A stretch of 64,000 nucleotides of DNA, from positions 35,763,389 to 35,827,388 of the forward strand of contig CM034240.1 of NCBI GenBank assembly GCA_019916065.1, read 5' to 3'. Both the position numbers and the translations under genes were made by a program. Source of the stretch: Vitellaria paradoxa (lineage: Eukaryota; Streptophyta; Magnoliopsida; Ericales; Sapotaceae). Below the pieces are notes generated by a model that saw nothing but the letters and a program-made list of their open reading frames with translations, ran no database searches and had not been told where the DNA came from. Positions 37,419 through 48,800 of the stretch are shown here, one piece after another. How positions within the stretch are numbered: position 1 is the first letter of the stretch; each line of letters begins with the position of its first letter.

Positions 37419-38638
37419 ATAATTACTTTAAATAAATCACTTATACCTCTATTGAGATTTGCTAATAATATAATATTTTTTCTGTTATATGAAAAATTAT
37501 TTAAACCTCTTTTATTTTTAAAATTATGCAACAAATTGATTCTTACAGTTAGTGAGTCAAAATTTAAATTCTTATTTTGCCTCTATGGCTAGATAATATC
37601 ACACATATTATCACCTAACTGAGTTCACTTGCTTAATTTAATAATTACTATAATTACTATTTTTTCTTCTTCTCATTTTACTTCTTTAGAACTGATTTTT
37701 TCTCTACTATCTATTATTTTATTCATTTCTTAATTCGCAAATTTACACACCAATTTTCTTTCCCTTTAGGTACCTACACTCTTCACTTATTTTATCTCTG
37801 TTCAAATTTTTATCCCGATTAACATTAGCTTTTCTACTTTTCTATCATCCAAACTCATAATAAAAACCCAAATTCACTATTGTATTTAGGTCAATAGGAT
37901 GCCAGTAGTGAATGTGGTGGTTCTATAAAGATGATTAGTTTGGTGGATTGTTTTAGAATTAGATTTATCTAGTTATAAGCAAATTAATGATTGCTTTGTG
38001 TTTCTAAGGCTTGTCTTGGGAGCCATTGGCCAAGTTTCTTTTTCATTCTATTATATTTTTTTTCATTCTATTTTATTAAACTAAAATTCGATTTAGCATA
38101 TTATTTACATTCATTCAAAAATTGTAAAAAAAAAAAAAAACATTTTTAAGTATTTAGCATATAATTTACATTCATTAAAAAATTAAAAAATACTTGCAAG
38201 AAAGAAAATTCATGTACGACTAAATTTTTTTACTTGTACATGAACTTTTTGGTTTTAACTATTTGTTTTGCATTCTTTTTGTGAATGTGAATGATATACC
38301 TCAAAATTATCAAAAGTCACATTTGGATGAATTTTTCTCTTTTAATTATTTTTTCTAATTTTGTAAATAATATGTCTAAAAGCTATCAAATAAAAAAATT
38401 AAAAATTCTTGGAAAAAAAGTTAATAGCCAAAAAAAAATAGTTAATGATTTCCAAGGTAAGCCTAAGAGAAGAGATATAATTGTTTTTATGACATATTAT
38501 TTTATGTTTGATGATAGTGTAGACATGCTATAATTGAAATATATTATAGATGAGGTATTAAAAAATGAAAATTTTAGTTAAAGTAGGAAAATAGAATATA
38601 AAGAAAGAGAAAAATGAAAAATAATGGGGTCAATTTAT
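37419..38638. other. AT-rich intergenic DNA, nothing recognised
   Basis: A partial direct duplication of TTTAGCATATxATTTACATTCATTxAAAAATT occurs near 38093-38190. The 80-codon ORF at 38291-38533 is low-complexity Lys/Ile-rich and not supported. Confidence 0.45.
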
Positions 38639-38643
38639 GCTAT

Positions 38644-39525
38644 TGTAAAGTTTTAAGTATGGCAAATCCATTCAAAATCTTAAGGTACACATGGAAAGCT
38701 TGAATGTTTCCAGAATCAGTATGGAAAGAAGATATGGATGATTCCAAATTAAAGATAAAGAAAAAATCACATCAAATTTAGGTTTTCAAAAGACTGCACA
38801 ATTCTTGTTTAAGTCAAAAGCTGAGCAATTACAATTATACATGGACTAGGAGTCAGTAGATAAATGCACGGAAATTTCTAGTGTATGTCGCAGGCAAGGT
38901 GCTGGGAGCACGTAGCTGTGCCCCAAGCCCGCTAGGAGCTTGCTGGTTCATCCCTTTTGATACTTGGCCTAAAGCAAATTCCAGAGAGGGCGTAGGCAGG
39001 AGAAAGAATACACGAAAGTTCGACCCATTAACGCAAGCACGGCATAGGATGCTTGATGGTTTGAGTTATATCTTTTATGGAAGATTTTGTTTCCGTTTAG
39101 AAAATCTATTTTCAGGAAATCTATTTATGTGTTTGATTCCTAATTGGAATAGAACTTTATAAGTCTATATATACGAACCTAAGCTTAATGTATAATATGG
39201 GAACTAAAGGAACATATTATAGAATCTTGTAAGAGAGAGAAATTTTTCTTTTGTGAGCTTATAGGTATTTCTCTTATTTTTCTTTATATTCTTTCTTTAC
39301 TTTCTGTGTGATGCAGAAAGTTCACTTATAGGATTAGTCGAGTAATTTAAGTAAGATTAGAAAAAAAATTTGTGCGATTAATTCGTAGAAAATTCAAGTA
39401 GTATCTTGTAATCCTTTAATAGTGGGATTAGTAATTGAGGTTTTCTCCCTATAAGAGGGTTTCCCCATTATTATTTGGTGTTATTATTTTTGCATTTTGT
39501 GTGATTGCTTGGTTCGAAATTTTTA
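38644..39525 (+). repeat. 5' LTR of copia element B
   Basis: Starts TGTAAAGTTTTAAG and ends GAAATTTTTA, where the expected terminal CA has become TA. It aligns along its length with 40929-41809, with visible substitutions and small indels, so the insertion is not very recent. It contains a CTATATATACGAACC stretch at about 39163, upstream of the conserved AGAGAGAAATTTTTC block, a plausible promoter region. Confidence 0.8.
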
Positions 39526-39527
39526 AT

Positions 39528-39539
39528 TGGTATCAAAGC
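39528..39539 (+). other. Primer-binding site of copia B (initiator Met tRNA)
   Basis: TGGTATCAAAGC differs at one base from the usual TGGTATCAGAGC and lies two bases after the LTR, in the canonical position. Confidence 0.8.
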
Positions 39540-39589
39540 AGATTACTCTATATTCTTGAGTGAGATCAAATCTAAATCAATAGATTAAC

Positions 39590-40615
39590 TTTTTAAATTC
39601 CTAAGTGACGCCGAGATTTCAAATCATGAGAACAATGATTTTGAGGACGAATTCAACAACGATCTTTCAAGTAGCATACAATACACTATTTGCAGAATGC
39701 TGTGATCTGAAAAACAAAGACAATCACAACATTCTAGAAACAGCAAGCTGAGAAATGAAAAAGACGCCTTGAAGATTGAGAATAAAAAACTTGGAGGTAA
39801 ATTATCTTTTTTTGAATCTAATGGAATTTCTCATTCTCAAAGTGCAGAAAAATTTGAAGACAAATTGGAGGAAAATAATAAGAAGATTGAAGAACTGGAT
39901 AAAACCACTAGAGAATTACAAAGCTAACGTCAATAAACTGAAAGAGAAGATAAAGAATGATGAGAAGATAATAGAAAATATGCATTCCAATTCAAACAAG
40001 ATTGAAGAGATTTGGAGCAAACAAAGGTCACATGGAGATAAATTAGGCCTAGGCTATACTGGAGAGAAGAGTACAATTACATCATCATCAGTCCCTCAAT
40101 AAGCTCTAAAGATTTTTTGCCTTTTGGTGTTATTGTCACAAAGATAATTCAGGCCAATCAAATTGAATTACCATCTTCCGAACTTACCCCACAGCCTTCT
40201 CCCATCACACGACTCACTGCCCAAAAATCTGTAAATTAGGTTGTTGATGACACACGTAATGAGCCTATTTAAGCTAAGTCTAGTCGTAGCACTCATCCAT
40301 ACACTATAAATTCCATGTCTCCATCACTAGTTCGACTTGAGGGAGAGGTTAAGAATATCCGCACTAACCAAACTGCTCTGCGAGAGTGATTGGGAAATAT
40401 TGAGAGCAGCATTAAAAGTCTAACTGAGTTATGCACCACATGCTTCTAGTCCTCACACCAACAAATTGACAATTAGGGTGCCTTCCAGGACGAGTTGCCA
40501 TAGGATGATGCTGATGATGATACTGGATTTAGCAGAGGCTTATTTGGAGGTGCTAATGGTGCTAGTGGCAGTGGTTTTGGCGACGGCAGATATGATGGTA
40601 GGAGTGGCTTACTCT
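39590..40615 (+). pseudogene. Remnant coding sequence of copia B
   Basis: Short open stretches separated by stops. 39776-40102 (108 codons) is Lys/Glu/Asn-rich, predicted coiled coil, and ends with IEEIWSKQRSHGDK and LGLGY. This is the motif preceding the second knuckle in SIRE-type copia gag, and it is shared with element A near 13895-13975. Sequence just before it resembles A at 13505-13700, so about 1 kb carrying the gag core was deleted. After about 40130, a Ser/Pro-rich then helical then Asp/Gly-rich reading (40140-40615, several nonsense codons) has no counterpart in A. It may derive from an extra 3' ORF as found in some SIRE-type elements; that is speculation. Confidence 0.55.
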
Positions 40616-40928
40616 AACATTTTATGGTTGTTTTAGACTTGTTTTGTATTTATTCCCTTTTTATTTTGGGTGCTTGTCATTTTTATATTAAAAAGGAGAT
40701 TAAACTTGGTCTATAATAATTCAATTTCTATTTCTATTTAGACTTCACTTGGGATACCATGTGGATATTTTCTTTCTATAATATCTATGTTATTTCTTTG
40801 TTACATCATTTTTGTTATTTTTACCACATGATGCCTTGATATGTGTATTTCAAGTACGTGCAGAATTATTGAACGTGTTAATAGAAGTCAACTTAAGTTT
40901 TGATATGGAATTGCCAAGGAGAAGATTG

Positions 40929-41809
40929 TAAATTTTTAAATGTGGTAAATCCATTTAAAATCTTAAGTTAAATATGGAAAGTTAGAATGTTTCTAGAATC
41001 AACATGAAAAAAAATATGAATAATTCTAAATTCAAGTTTCCAAAAGAATACACAATTCTAGTTCAAGTCTAAAGTTGTGCAATTACAATCATACACGGAT
41101 TAGGGGTCAGCAAATAAAGGCATGAAAAATTCTAGTGTATGTCATAGGTAGGGCGCGGGAGCGCGCGGCTGCACCCCAAGCCCAATTGGAGCCCACTGAG
41201 AGCTCGCAGGTTCACCTCATTTGAAACTTGGCCCAAAGCAAATTCCAAAGAGCTCTGTAGGCAGGAGGATCGATGCACAAGGGTTTGGCTCATTAGCGCA
41301 AGCACGACGCAGGATGCTCGATGGTTCAAGTTATATCTTTTATGGAAGATTCTATTTCCGTTTAGGAAATCTGTTTTTAGAAAATCTGTTTATGTATTTA
41401 AGTCCTAGTTGGAATAGGACTTTGTAAATCTATACATATGCATCTAAGCTTAATGTACAATATGAGAATTGAATAGGCATATTATAGAGTCTTGTGAGAG
41501 AGAGAATTTTTCTTTTATAAGCTTATATGTCTTTATCTTTTTTTTTTTTTTTATATTCTTGCTTCACTTTCTGTGTGATGCAAAAACCTTACTTGTAGGG
41601 TTAATCAAGTGATTCAAGCAAGATTAACAAAACAATTTGTGTGAGTGATTCGTAAATAATTCAAGTAGTGTCTTGCAATTCGCTGATAGTGGGATTAGTA
41701 ATTGGGGGTTTTTCTCCCTGTGAGAGGGTTTCTTTGTTATTTTCTCCGTGTTATTTTCTCCGTGTTATTATTTTTGCATTATGTGTGATTGCTTGGTTCA
41801 AAATTTTCA
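40929..41809 (+). repeat. 3' LTR of copia element B
   Basis: Starts TGTAAATTTTTAAATGTGG and ends AAAATTTTCA, keeping the canonical CA. It includes a duplicated GTTATTTTCTCC near 41730-41765 and a T-run near 41540. It is followed immediately by the GCTAT target duplication. Confidence 0.8.
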
Positions 41810-41814
41810 GCTAT

Positions 41815-42169
41815 ATTTAGTGCATAAACTTGAGGAGGAAAATGAAAAGAGGAAAAAAAGATAGAAAAGCAAATTAAAGTGAAGAAACTCAAATTTATTT
41901 GTTTTCTTGAATGTTAGAAAAATAAGAAGACAATTACTAAATAATTATTAAAAAATTTATTTTTCACTAAGTGAAGTACACGAATATTACATATTTTATT
42001 TTTCTCTCCAAAAATTATTGTTCCAACCATAGTCCTAGGTGTTATGCAATTAAAAAAATAACAAAAATATTATGTGTTTTAGTAGTGACAAAGGAGTAAA
42101 TGGATAAATGTAATTTTTTATACTTTAGGAAAAAGATTGTATTGTTAAAAAACTTCAAGAGAGGTTTTA
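41815..42169. other. Intergenic, AT-rich, no gene
   Basis: Short interval between copia B and the MITE upstream of the HD-Zip gene. No recognised elements. Confidence 0.5.
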
Positions 42170-42493
42170 GGAGTGCGTTTGGAGTAATGAAAAATAATGA
42201 AAAATATTTTTCAGAGATAAATAATAAAATTTTTTAATTTTTGCATTAATTTTTGAGATTTTGAGTCTGTAGAAACGATTTTATATCTGAATATATTAAA
42301 AGTTGTTCAAAAGTTTTTGAGATTTGTAAAAAAATTATTGAGATTTGTAAAATATTATTGACATTTGTAAAAAGTTGTTAGAGTATGTAGATGTATATAA
42401 ATTTATAAATATTTTACGAAATACGAGAAATATAAAATATGTTAGAAAATTTTAAAAATTTTTCTATGATTTTTATCGCACCAAACACCTTGT
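42170..42493. mobile_element. MITE-like insertion in the HD-Zip upstream region
   Basis: The left end GGAGTGCGTTTGGAGTAATG and the reversed right end AAGGTGTTTGGTGCGATAAA are imperfect inverted repeats resembling those at 54-211 and 36896-37418. Inside, TTGAGATTTGTAAAA-like units repeat three times (about 42318-42375). Non-coding; the target duplication is not clear. It ends about 45 bp before the best TATA candidate of the gene, so it forms part of the promoter-proximal region. Confidence 0.5.
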
Positions 42494-42537
42494 AAGTAAT
42501 TTATCCACTTAATTAATTGAAAATAATATTTTTCAAA

Positions 42538-42546
42538 TATAAAATA
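42538..42546 (+). promoter_or_regulatory. Candidate TATA element of the HD-Zip gene
   Basis: TATAAAATA is the nearest good TATA match upstream of the CT-rich leader. If it is used, the transcript would start near 42570 and have a leader of roughly 540 nt that includes the 42584 ATG. A TSS within or just before the CT tract (about 42650-42710) is equally possible. Confidence 0.3.
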
Positions 42547-42705
42547 TAATGCAAAAGCTATTCTACACATCAGGAAGGGTTTAATGGTAATTTTGGAGTG
42601 GAGCAGTCCAGTCACCCAACGAAGACTAACCCATCAGCTATGCTACTTATATCACAACCCCTGCATCGATGGTCTCCTCACAATTTCACTCGGAAAGGAA
42701 AGAAG

Positions 42706-42711
<6 letters not shown>

Positions 42712-42736
<25 letters not shown>

Positions 42737-42753
42737 CCTCCCCCCCCCCCCCC
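42712..42753 (+). repeat. CT tract followed by a 14-base C run in the leader
   Basis: (CT)n at 42712-42736, then a C run at 42740-42753. Pyrimidine-rich tracts are frequent in plant 5' leaders and core promoters (Y patches). This one lies about 360 bp before the main ATG. Confidence 0.7.
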
Positions 42754-42903
42754 TCTTCTTTGTGTAAACGTTTTCTGTCAGACCAAACCGGAATTACCGG
42801 AGACTTCAAACTCTTCGCAGCGCTGTCGTCCGATCAACACCTCCATCAACCGTCAGTCAATCAAAAGCGTTCCTTCTTCTGATTCTTCTTTCTGTGGTGT
42901 GAT

Positions 42904-42990
42904 ATGGTGGGGGTGAGCAGCAGCCGGTGTTCCCACACTTCCCACATCACGGAGATCATCATAACTAGCTTTTTCCGACACAAGCTTTGA
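42904..42990 (+). CDS. Upstream ORF, 28 codons, likely conserved-peptide uORF
   Basis: An ATG at 42904 opens a 28-residue frame ending TGA at 42988-42990, 120 nt before the main ATG. The peptide starts MVGVSSSRCSHTS and continues HITEIIITSFFRHKL. Its Ile-rich, aromatic and basic C-terminal half looks constrained rather than random. Arabidopsis ATHB1 is known to carry a conserved-peptide uORF (CPuORF33) in its leader that lowers translation of the main ORF. Position, size and gene identity suggest this is its counterpart; I could not align it to the published peptide. The Kozak context (GATATGG) is weak, which would allow some leaky scanning. A four-codon uORF (ATG CCA GCT TGA) follows at 43071-43082. 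Confidence 0.65.
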   Translation: MVGVSSSRCSHTSHITEIIITSFFRHKL

Positions 42991-43110
42991 ATACCCAACT
43001 GCAAAAACGAGAGTCAGATCAGAGTATCAGGGTGTGAAAATAAGGACGGTCTGATCTTCATACCATAGCTATGCCAGCTTGAGAAAGCCCCACCCTTTGG
43101 ATTTCTAGTG

Positions 43111-44935
43111 ATGGCGGGTCGGAGGATGGTTTTCGGCGGTGGTGCTGGTTGTGTTTCGAATACAAATAATATTTTGCTTCAAAACCAAAGGGTTCCTTGT
43201 TCTTCTGAGCCCCTCGATTCTCTCTTCCTTTCTGGGTCTGCCCCTTCTTTCCTTGGTATCTCTCTCACCCTCTCTCGAGATTTTTTGCTGACTTGTTCGA
43301 TTCAATTACAGTTACATATTTATATATTTGTATGTATATACGTGGGTGTGATTGGGAAAGTTTACTTTTAGCTTTGATTCTACTTGATGGTACTTGAGTT
43401 TTGTTTGCTCTTCTTGGGATATATCTGAATTTTATTTTACTTTTCGCAAAATTCATATCTAATTAGGGTAATTACGGTCGATTTTGTTGTATTTGTTGCA
43501 ATAAATGCCAATCATTACTGCACTTCTTCAGTTTCTATTAATTGTTCCTATTTTCTTAAATTTGCTATGGTTGACTTTGTGTTTGTGTGTTTGTTTGGGG
43601 GCTGGGAAAGGGAAAATTAGTGTACTCTTTAAGGCATAGTTTAAGTCTTTTCTGCACTAGACTAAAGTTAAGGTGGTTGATCTGGTGCTATTAATTGAGT
43701 TCACTAACGCATGTGATCGTCTTTCAAAACTGATCTGAATAATTAGTGCTTTGTGGATTTGACTATTTTTGGAATCTGAATTCCCAACTTCAATAACTAT
43801 AACCAATCATTGTGACTAATAAACTCTGTTTCATTGGCTCTTCCTCCCCCCCCCCCCCCCTTTCTTTTGGTGAGGAAGAGTTTCTCTTGATATAACAAAA
43901 TGGTTGTTGACTTTTCACGTTTAGTCTTAATTGCCAAATAGTCCTAATAATGTATCTTTATTAGGTTCAAGGTCCATGGTAAGCTTTGAAGATGTTAATG
44001 GGGGAAAGAGATTGGATAGGTCATTCTTTTGCCCTTTTAATCAAGAAGAGAATCTAGACGAGGACTACGACGAGTACTATCGTCAACCTGAAAAGAAGAG
44101 GCGGCTTGCAGCCGACCAAGTCCAATTTCTCGAGAGAAGTTTCGAGTTAGAAAACAAGCTTGAACCTGAAAGAAAAATTCAGCTCGCAAAGGATCTCGGT
44201 TTGCAACCTCGGCAGGTCGCTATATGGTTTCAGAACCGCCGGGCACGGTGGAAGACGAAACAGCTAGAGAAGGATTACGATGCACTACAATCTAGCTACA
44301 ACAGCCTCAAGGCTAACTACGATGGCCTCCTTGTGGAGAATGAGCAACTAAAAACTGAGGTGACTACTGCTTGTCGAGATATTATTTATATAACGCTATT
44401 AATTTACACCATTTGAAATTAGCTCTTGCCATCACAAATATTTTGTGGTTTTGGACAATGCTCGGATAATTGTTGTCATGATGGTTTAATTTTCTTTTAG
44501 ATTCGTCACCTCACGGGCGAGCTGATCCTCAATCAGAAAGAGAAGGGAAACTTGGAATCGCCAAATACCAACCAACGAGGACACAGTGGTGATTCAGTTT
44601 CTGAGGGTGAAGTATCAAAAGTTTCCATTGTGGCTTGTAAGCAGGAAGACATCTGCTCGGCCAAAAGCGATGTGCTGGATTCAGACAGCCCGTGTTACAT
44701 TGACGGGGGACACTCCTCCCTCGTAGAGCTCGGTGAGTCTTCGTATGTTTTTGAACCTGACCAGTCAGATCTATCCCAGGACGACGAAGAGGACTTGAGC
44801 AAGAACCTGTTGGATCCTCGGCTATGCATATTTCCAAAGATGGAAGATGCGGATTATCCTGACCCGCCTATGAATACTTGTTTCTTTGGATTCCCAGCTG
44901 AAGATGACACTTTCGGTTTTTGGCCTAATTACTAA
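43111..44935 (+). CDS. HAT5: HD-Zip class I transcription factor, HAT5/ATHB1 type
   Basis: A sequence-specific nuclear DNA-binding protein. Class I HD-Zip dimers bind CAATNATTG-type sites. Coding exons 43111-43255, 43965-44359 and 44501-44935 join in frame to 975 nt (324 aa plus TAA). Introns are GT-AG: 43256-43964 (phase 1) and 44360-44500 (phase 0). The N-terminus [10 protein letters not shown] and the [19 protein letters not shown] block are characteristic of HAT5 proteins of woody eudicots. The homeodomain spans about 91-148, with helix 3 reading [15 protein letters not shown]. The leucine zipper has Leu at 149, 156, 163, 170, 177 and 184; intron 2 falls after residue 180, inside the zipper. 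The acidic C-terminus ends FGFWPNY, an aromatic motif of the AHA activation type. Length is normal and no defect is seen. GTG at 43108 is not the start; ATG 43111 is the first in frame. Confidence 0.93.
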
Positions 44936-45020
44936 TATTTTAGTATCAATGGATGATGTTCTACGTTGTTACTTGTCTGTTGTGTTACGAGCATGCTACA
45001 GAGTCTGTACCAGTATAAGC

Positions 45021-45193
45021 AATAAATCCAATCCAAGGTACCCCTCTCTGTTCCGGATGTGGTGGTGGATTTTGGTGAGTTTGGAAATATGGTGTTTTTT
45101 TTTTTTTTTAAAAGAAACCCCTTGTGTGTTGTTGTTATAAATGGGGCTGTTGTGGATGAACTGGTGTACTTTCAAGGATTGTATCTAAATAAA
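45021..45193 (+). terminator. Candidate polyadenylation signals of the HD-Zip gene
   Basis: AATAAA occurs at 45021-45026 (86 bp after the stop) and again at 45188-45193, each followed by GT-rich sequence. A 3' UTR of about 110-280 nt would be normal for a plant mRNA. Confidence 0.5.
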
Positions 45194-45245
45194 GTATTTC
45201 CTGAACTTATTTATAATCCGGTCAAGGATTGTTACTTGTCTGTTG

Positions 45246-45270
45246 TCTCTCTCTCTCTCTCTCTCTCTCT
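45246..45270. repeat. TC/CT microsatellite downstream of the HD-Zip gene
   Basis: About 12 TC units directly after the probable 3' end of the gene. Confidence 0.8.
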
Positions 45271-45289
45271 AAAATGAAGTTCATCCTAT

Positions 45290-45660
45290 TTTGTGAGCGA
45301 TTGGAGCTCCATTTTTTGCCAAAAGTTGCCAATTGTGTGACTTTTGGCAGTTTGGAGCGTCCAGCATAATGTGGCATTTGTTGGCTTAGAGCGGTGCTCA
45401 AAACGCAACAGTTTAGTAGAATTTTTTCAGCCTCTTCTCCTGTTACAAGGGTCCTCTTTTCTCTGTGAAAGATTCCGAGACTCTATATGTGAAATCTCCA
45501 AGCAAAGAGACGAGGAAGGGCTCCAAATCTGCGTATCGAATATGAAGCTCGAGCAAAAAAGGCAAATTCAGGCGCATGCCAGCCAGCGGCTGGAGATACA
45601 ACCTCCGAAAGAGATCCACAGGTGGAGAGACGTGGTCCGTGTGTTGTTTGATGTGTGATG
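45290..45660 (+). other. Orphan GC-balanced segment with a 104-codon frame
   Basis: This block is clearly less AT-rich than its flanks and stays open for 104 codons (45344-45658, TGA) from a TTG, not an ATG. The translation is Arg/Glu/Gln-rich in its second half (KQRDEEGLQ, EQKRQIQAHASQRLEIQ, WRDVV) and has no motif I recognise. It could be a fragment of a gene or a captured exon. There is no start codon, splice-site support or promoter, so I do not call it a gene. Confidence 0.35.
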
Positions 45661-45664
45661 GGTT

Positions 45665-45945
45665 TTAACTGAGAGTCTCTTTGGGAAATTCGGCTAGTAG
45701 CCGGTTATTTTTTAATTGCAACAGTGTTTAACTAATTTTATCTTTTTATATTTTAATATTTTTAAAAATTTTCAAAGATAAAAATATCAAATCAACAAAA
45801 ATTATCTTTTCAAATAAAAAAAAGTCACTTTTTTTTTTTTTTTTCAAATACAAATTTAACTAGCTTATTTTTAGTTAAAAATAAGTTAGTTAATTTTTTT
45901 TCCAAACTAAGTCTTAGCTAACTTTCTTTCCAAACCAAGCCTGAG
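45665..45945. mobile_element. MITE-like element
   Basis: The left end GAGAGTCTCTTTGGGAAATT and the reversed right end CTCAGGCTTGGTTTGGAAAG are loosely inverted. The interior is T/A-rich and resembles 19686-19922 and 20000-20250 (TTTTTAAATTTTCAAA, GTTAATTT wording). Non-coding; no TSD established. Confidence 0.35.
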
Positions 45946-47974
<2,029 letters not shown>

Positions 47975-48800
47975 ACCCTTTCACCCTTCAATTTCACAGA
48001 GGTTAACGGGGTTCTAGGAGACTACAGTGGATAGATGCACTGTAAGGGTTACAGTGCAAAAATAAAGGGTTAGGATGGGTCTAGGGGACTGTAGTGACTC
48101 AGATTTGTTTGTGTTTAATCTAATGGTTCCAATTTAATTTAACTAAAATTATTTTCAAAATAAAAATAAAAGTTCATAAAATCTTGTTGGAGCACAATTA
48201 ATGCAGAATATCAAAAAAATAAATCTCAACCCTTCATTTTTCTAATGCAGCCCTGCAGTAAATTTTTTCACTATAACCACCTGAACCGATTGAGATGTAC
48301 ATCATTAAATCATCGAGAGATATGCACCATTAAATGATTTAGACCATTAAATGATTTAGTCCATTAAATAATTATTAAATTATTGGGAGAAAATCAAATT
48401 GAATCGAGTTAAGGGGACTGCAGTGAAAAATCCACAGCAAGGTTGCAGTGAAAAGATGAACAGTTGAGATTTCTTTACCCTTTAATTACATGTGATTTTT
48501 GACATTTCGTATTAATTGTGTTTCAATTAGATTTTTTAAACTTTTATTTTTATTTTGAAAATAAATTTAATTAAAATAAATTAGAACCATTGGATTAAAT
48601 ACAAATAAATCTTAACCATTCATCTTCTATCCCCTTTAACTCAATTGAACTAGAACCATTAAATCATTTGAAGAAAATTAAGATTGCATTTCAACCCTTT
48701 ATTTTTACATTTTTGCACTATAGCTCCTAGAGTGCATTTATCCACTTAAGTCTCATCGAACCCGTTAACAGAGTTGAATGGTAGGAGTGTAGGTGCATAT
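47975..48800. repeat. Hairpin (foldback) element with 0.3-kb arms
   Basis: The left arm (about 47975-48290) is the imperfect reverse complement of the right arm (about 48420-48800). The left reads GAGGTTAACGGGGTTC, then GTGGATAGATGCACT and AGTGCAAAAATAAAGGG. The right, reversed, reads CTGTTAACGGGTTCG, GTGGATAAATGCACT and AGTGCAAAAATGTAAAAATA. The inner parts pair as well (TTTTCAAAATAAAAATAAAAG on the left; TTTTATTTTTATTTTGAAAA on the right). The loop holds three copies of CCATTAAATxATTTA-like wording (48330-48385). Non-coding. Confidence 0.75.

Larger units (their letters stand above)
38644..41809 (+). mobile_element. Ty1-copia element B, complete ends, no gag core and no pol
   Basis: A 3166-bp LTR retrotransposon. 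The 5' LTR is 38644-39525 (882 bp), the 3' LTR 40929-41809 (881 bp), and GCTAT is duplicated perfectly at 38639-38643 and 41810-41814. A primer-binding site follows the 5' LTR, and a purine-rich AAGGAGAAGA directly precedes the 3' LTR. The 1.4-kb interior keeps the acidic and coiled-coil tail of gag and a Gly-rich C-terminal ORF remnant. It lacks the UBN2 core, knuckles, protease, integrase, RT and RNase H. Same family as element A (shared LTR blocks and the EIWSKQ...HGDK...LGY motif). Movement would have needed proteins from another element. Confidence 0.85.

Noticed and set aside
42584..42916. 110-codon ORF and a 94-codon overlapping frame in the HD-Zip leader
   Set aside because: They run through the CT and C tracts, giving Leu-Ser and Pro runs; the 94-codon frame has no ATG. 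Whether 42584 is even transcribed is unclear.
44529..44837. Reverse-strand ORF of 102 codons
   Set aside because: It is the shadow of HD-Zip exon 3; the plus frame has clear family identity.
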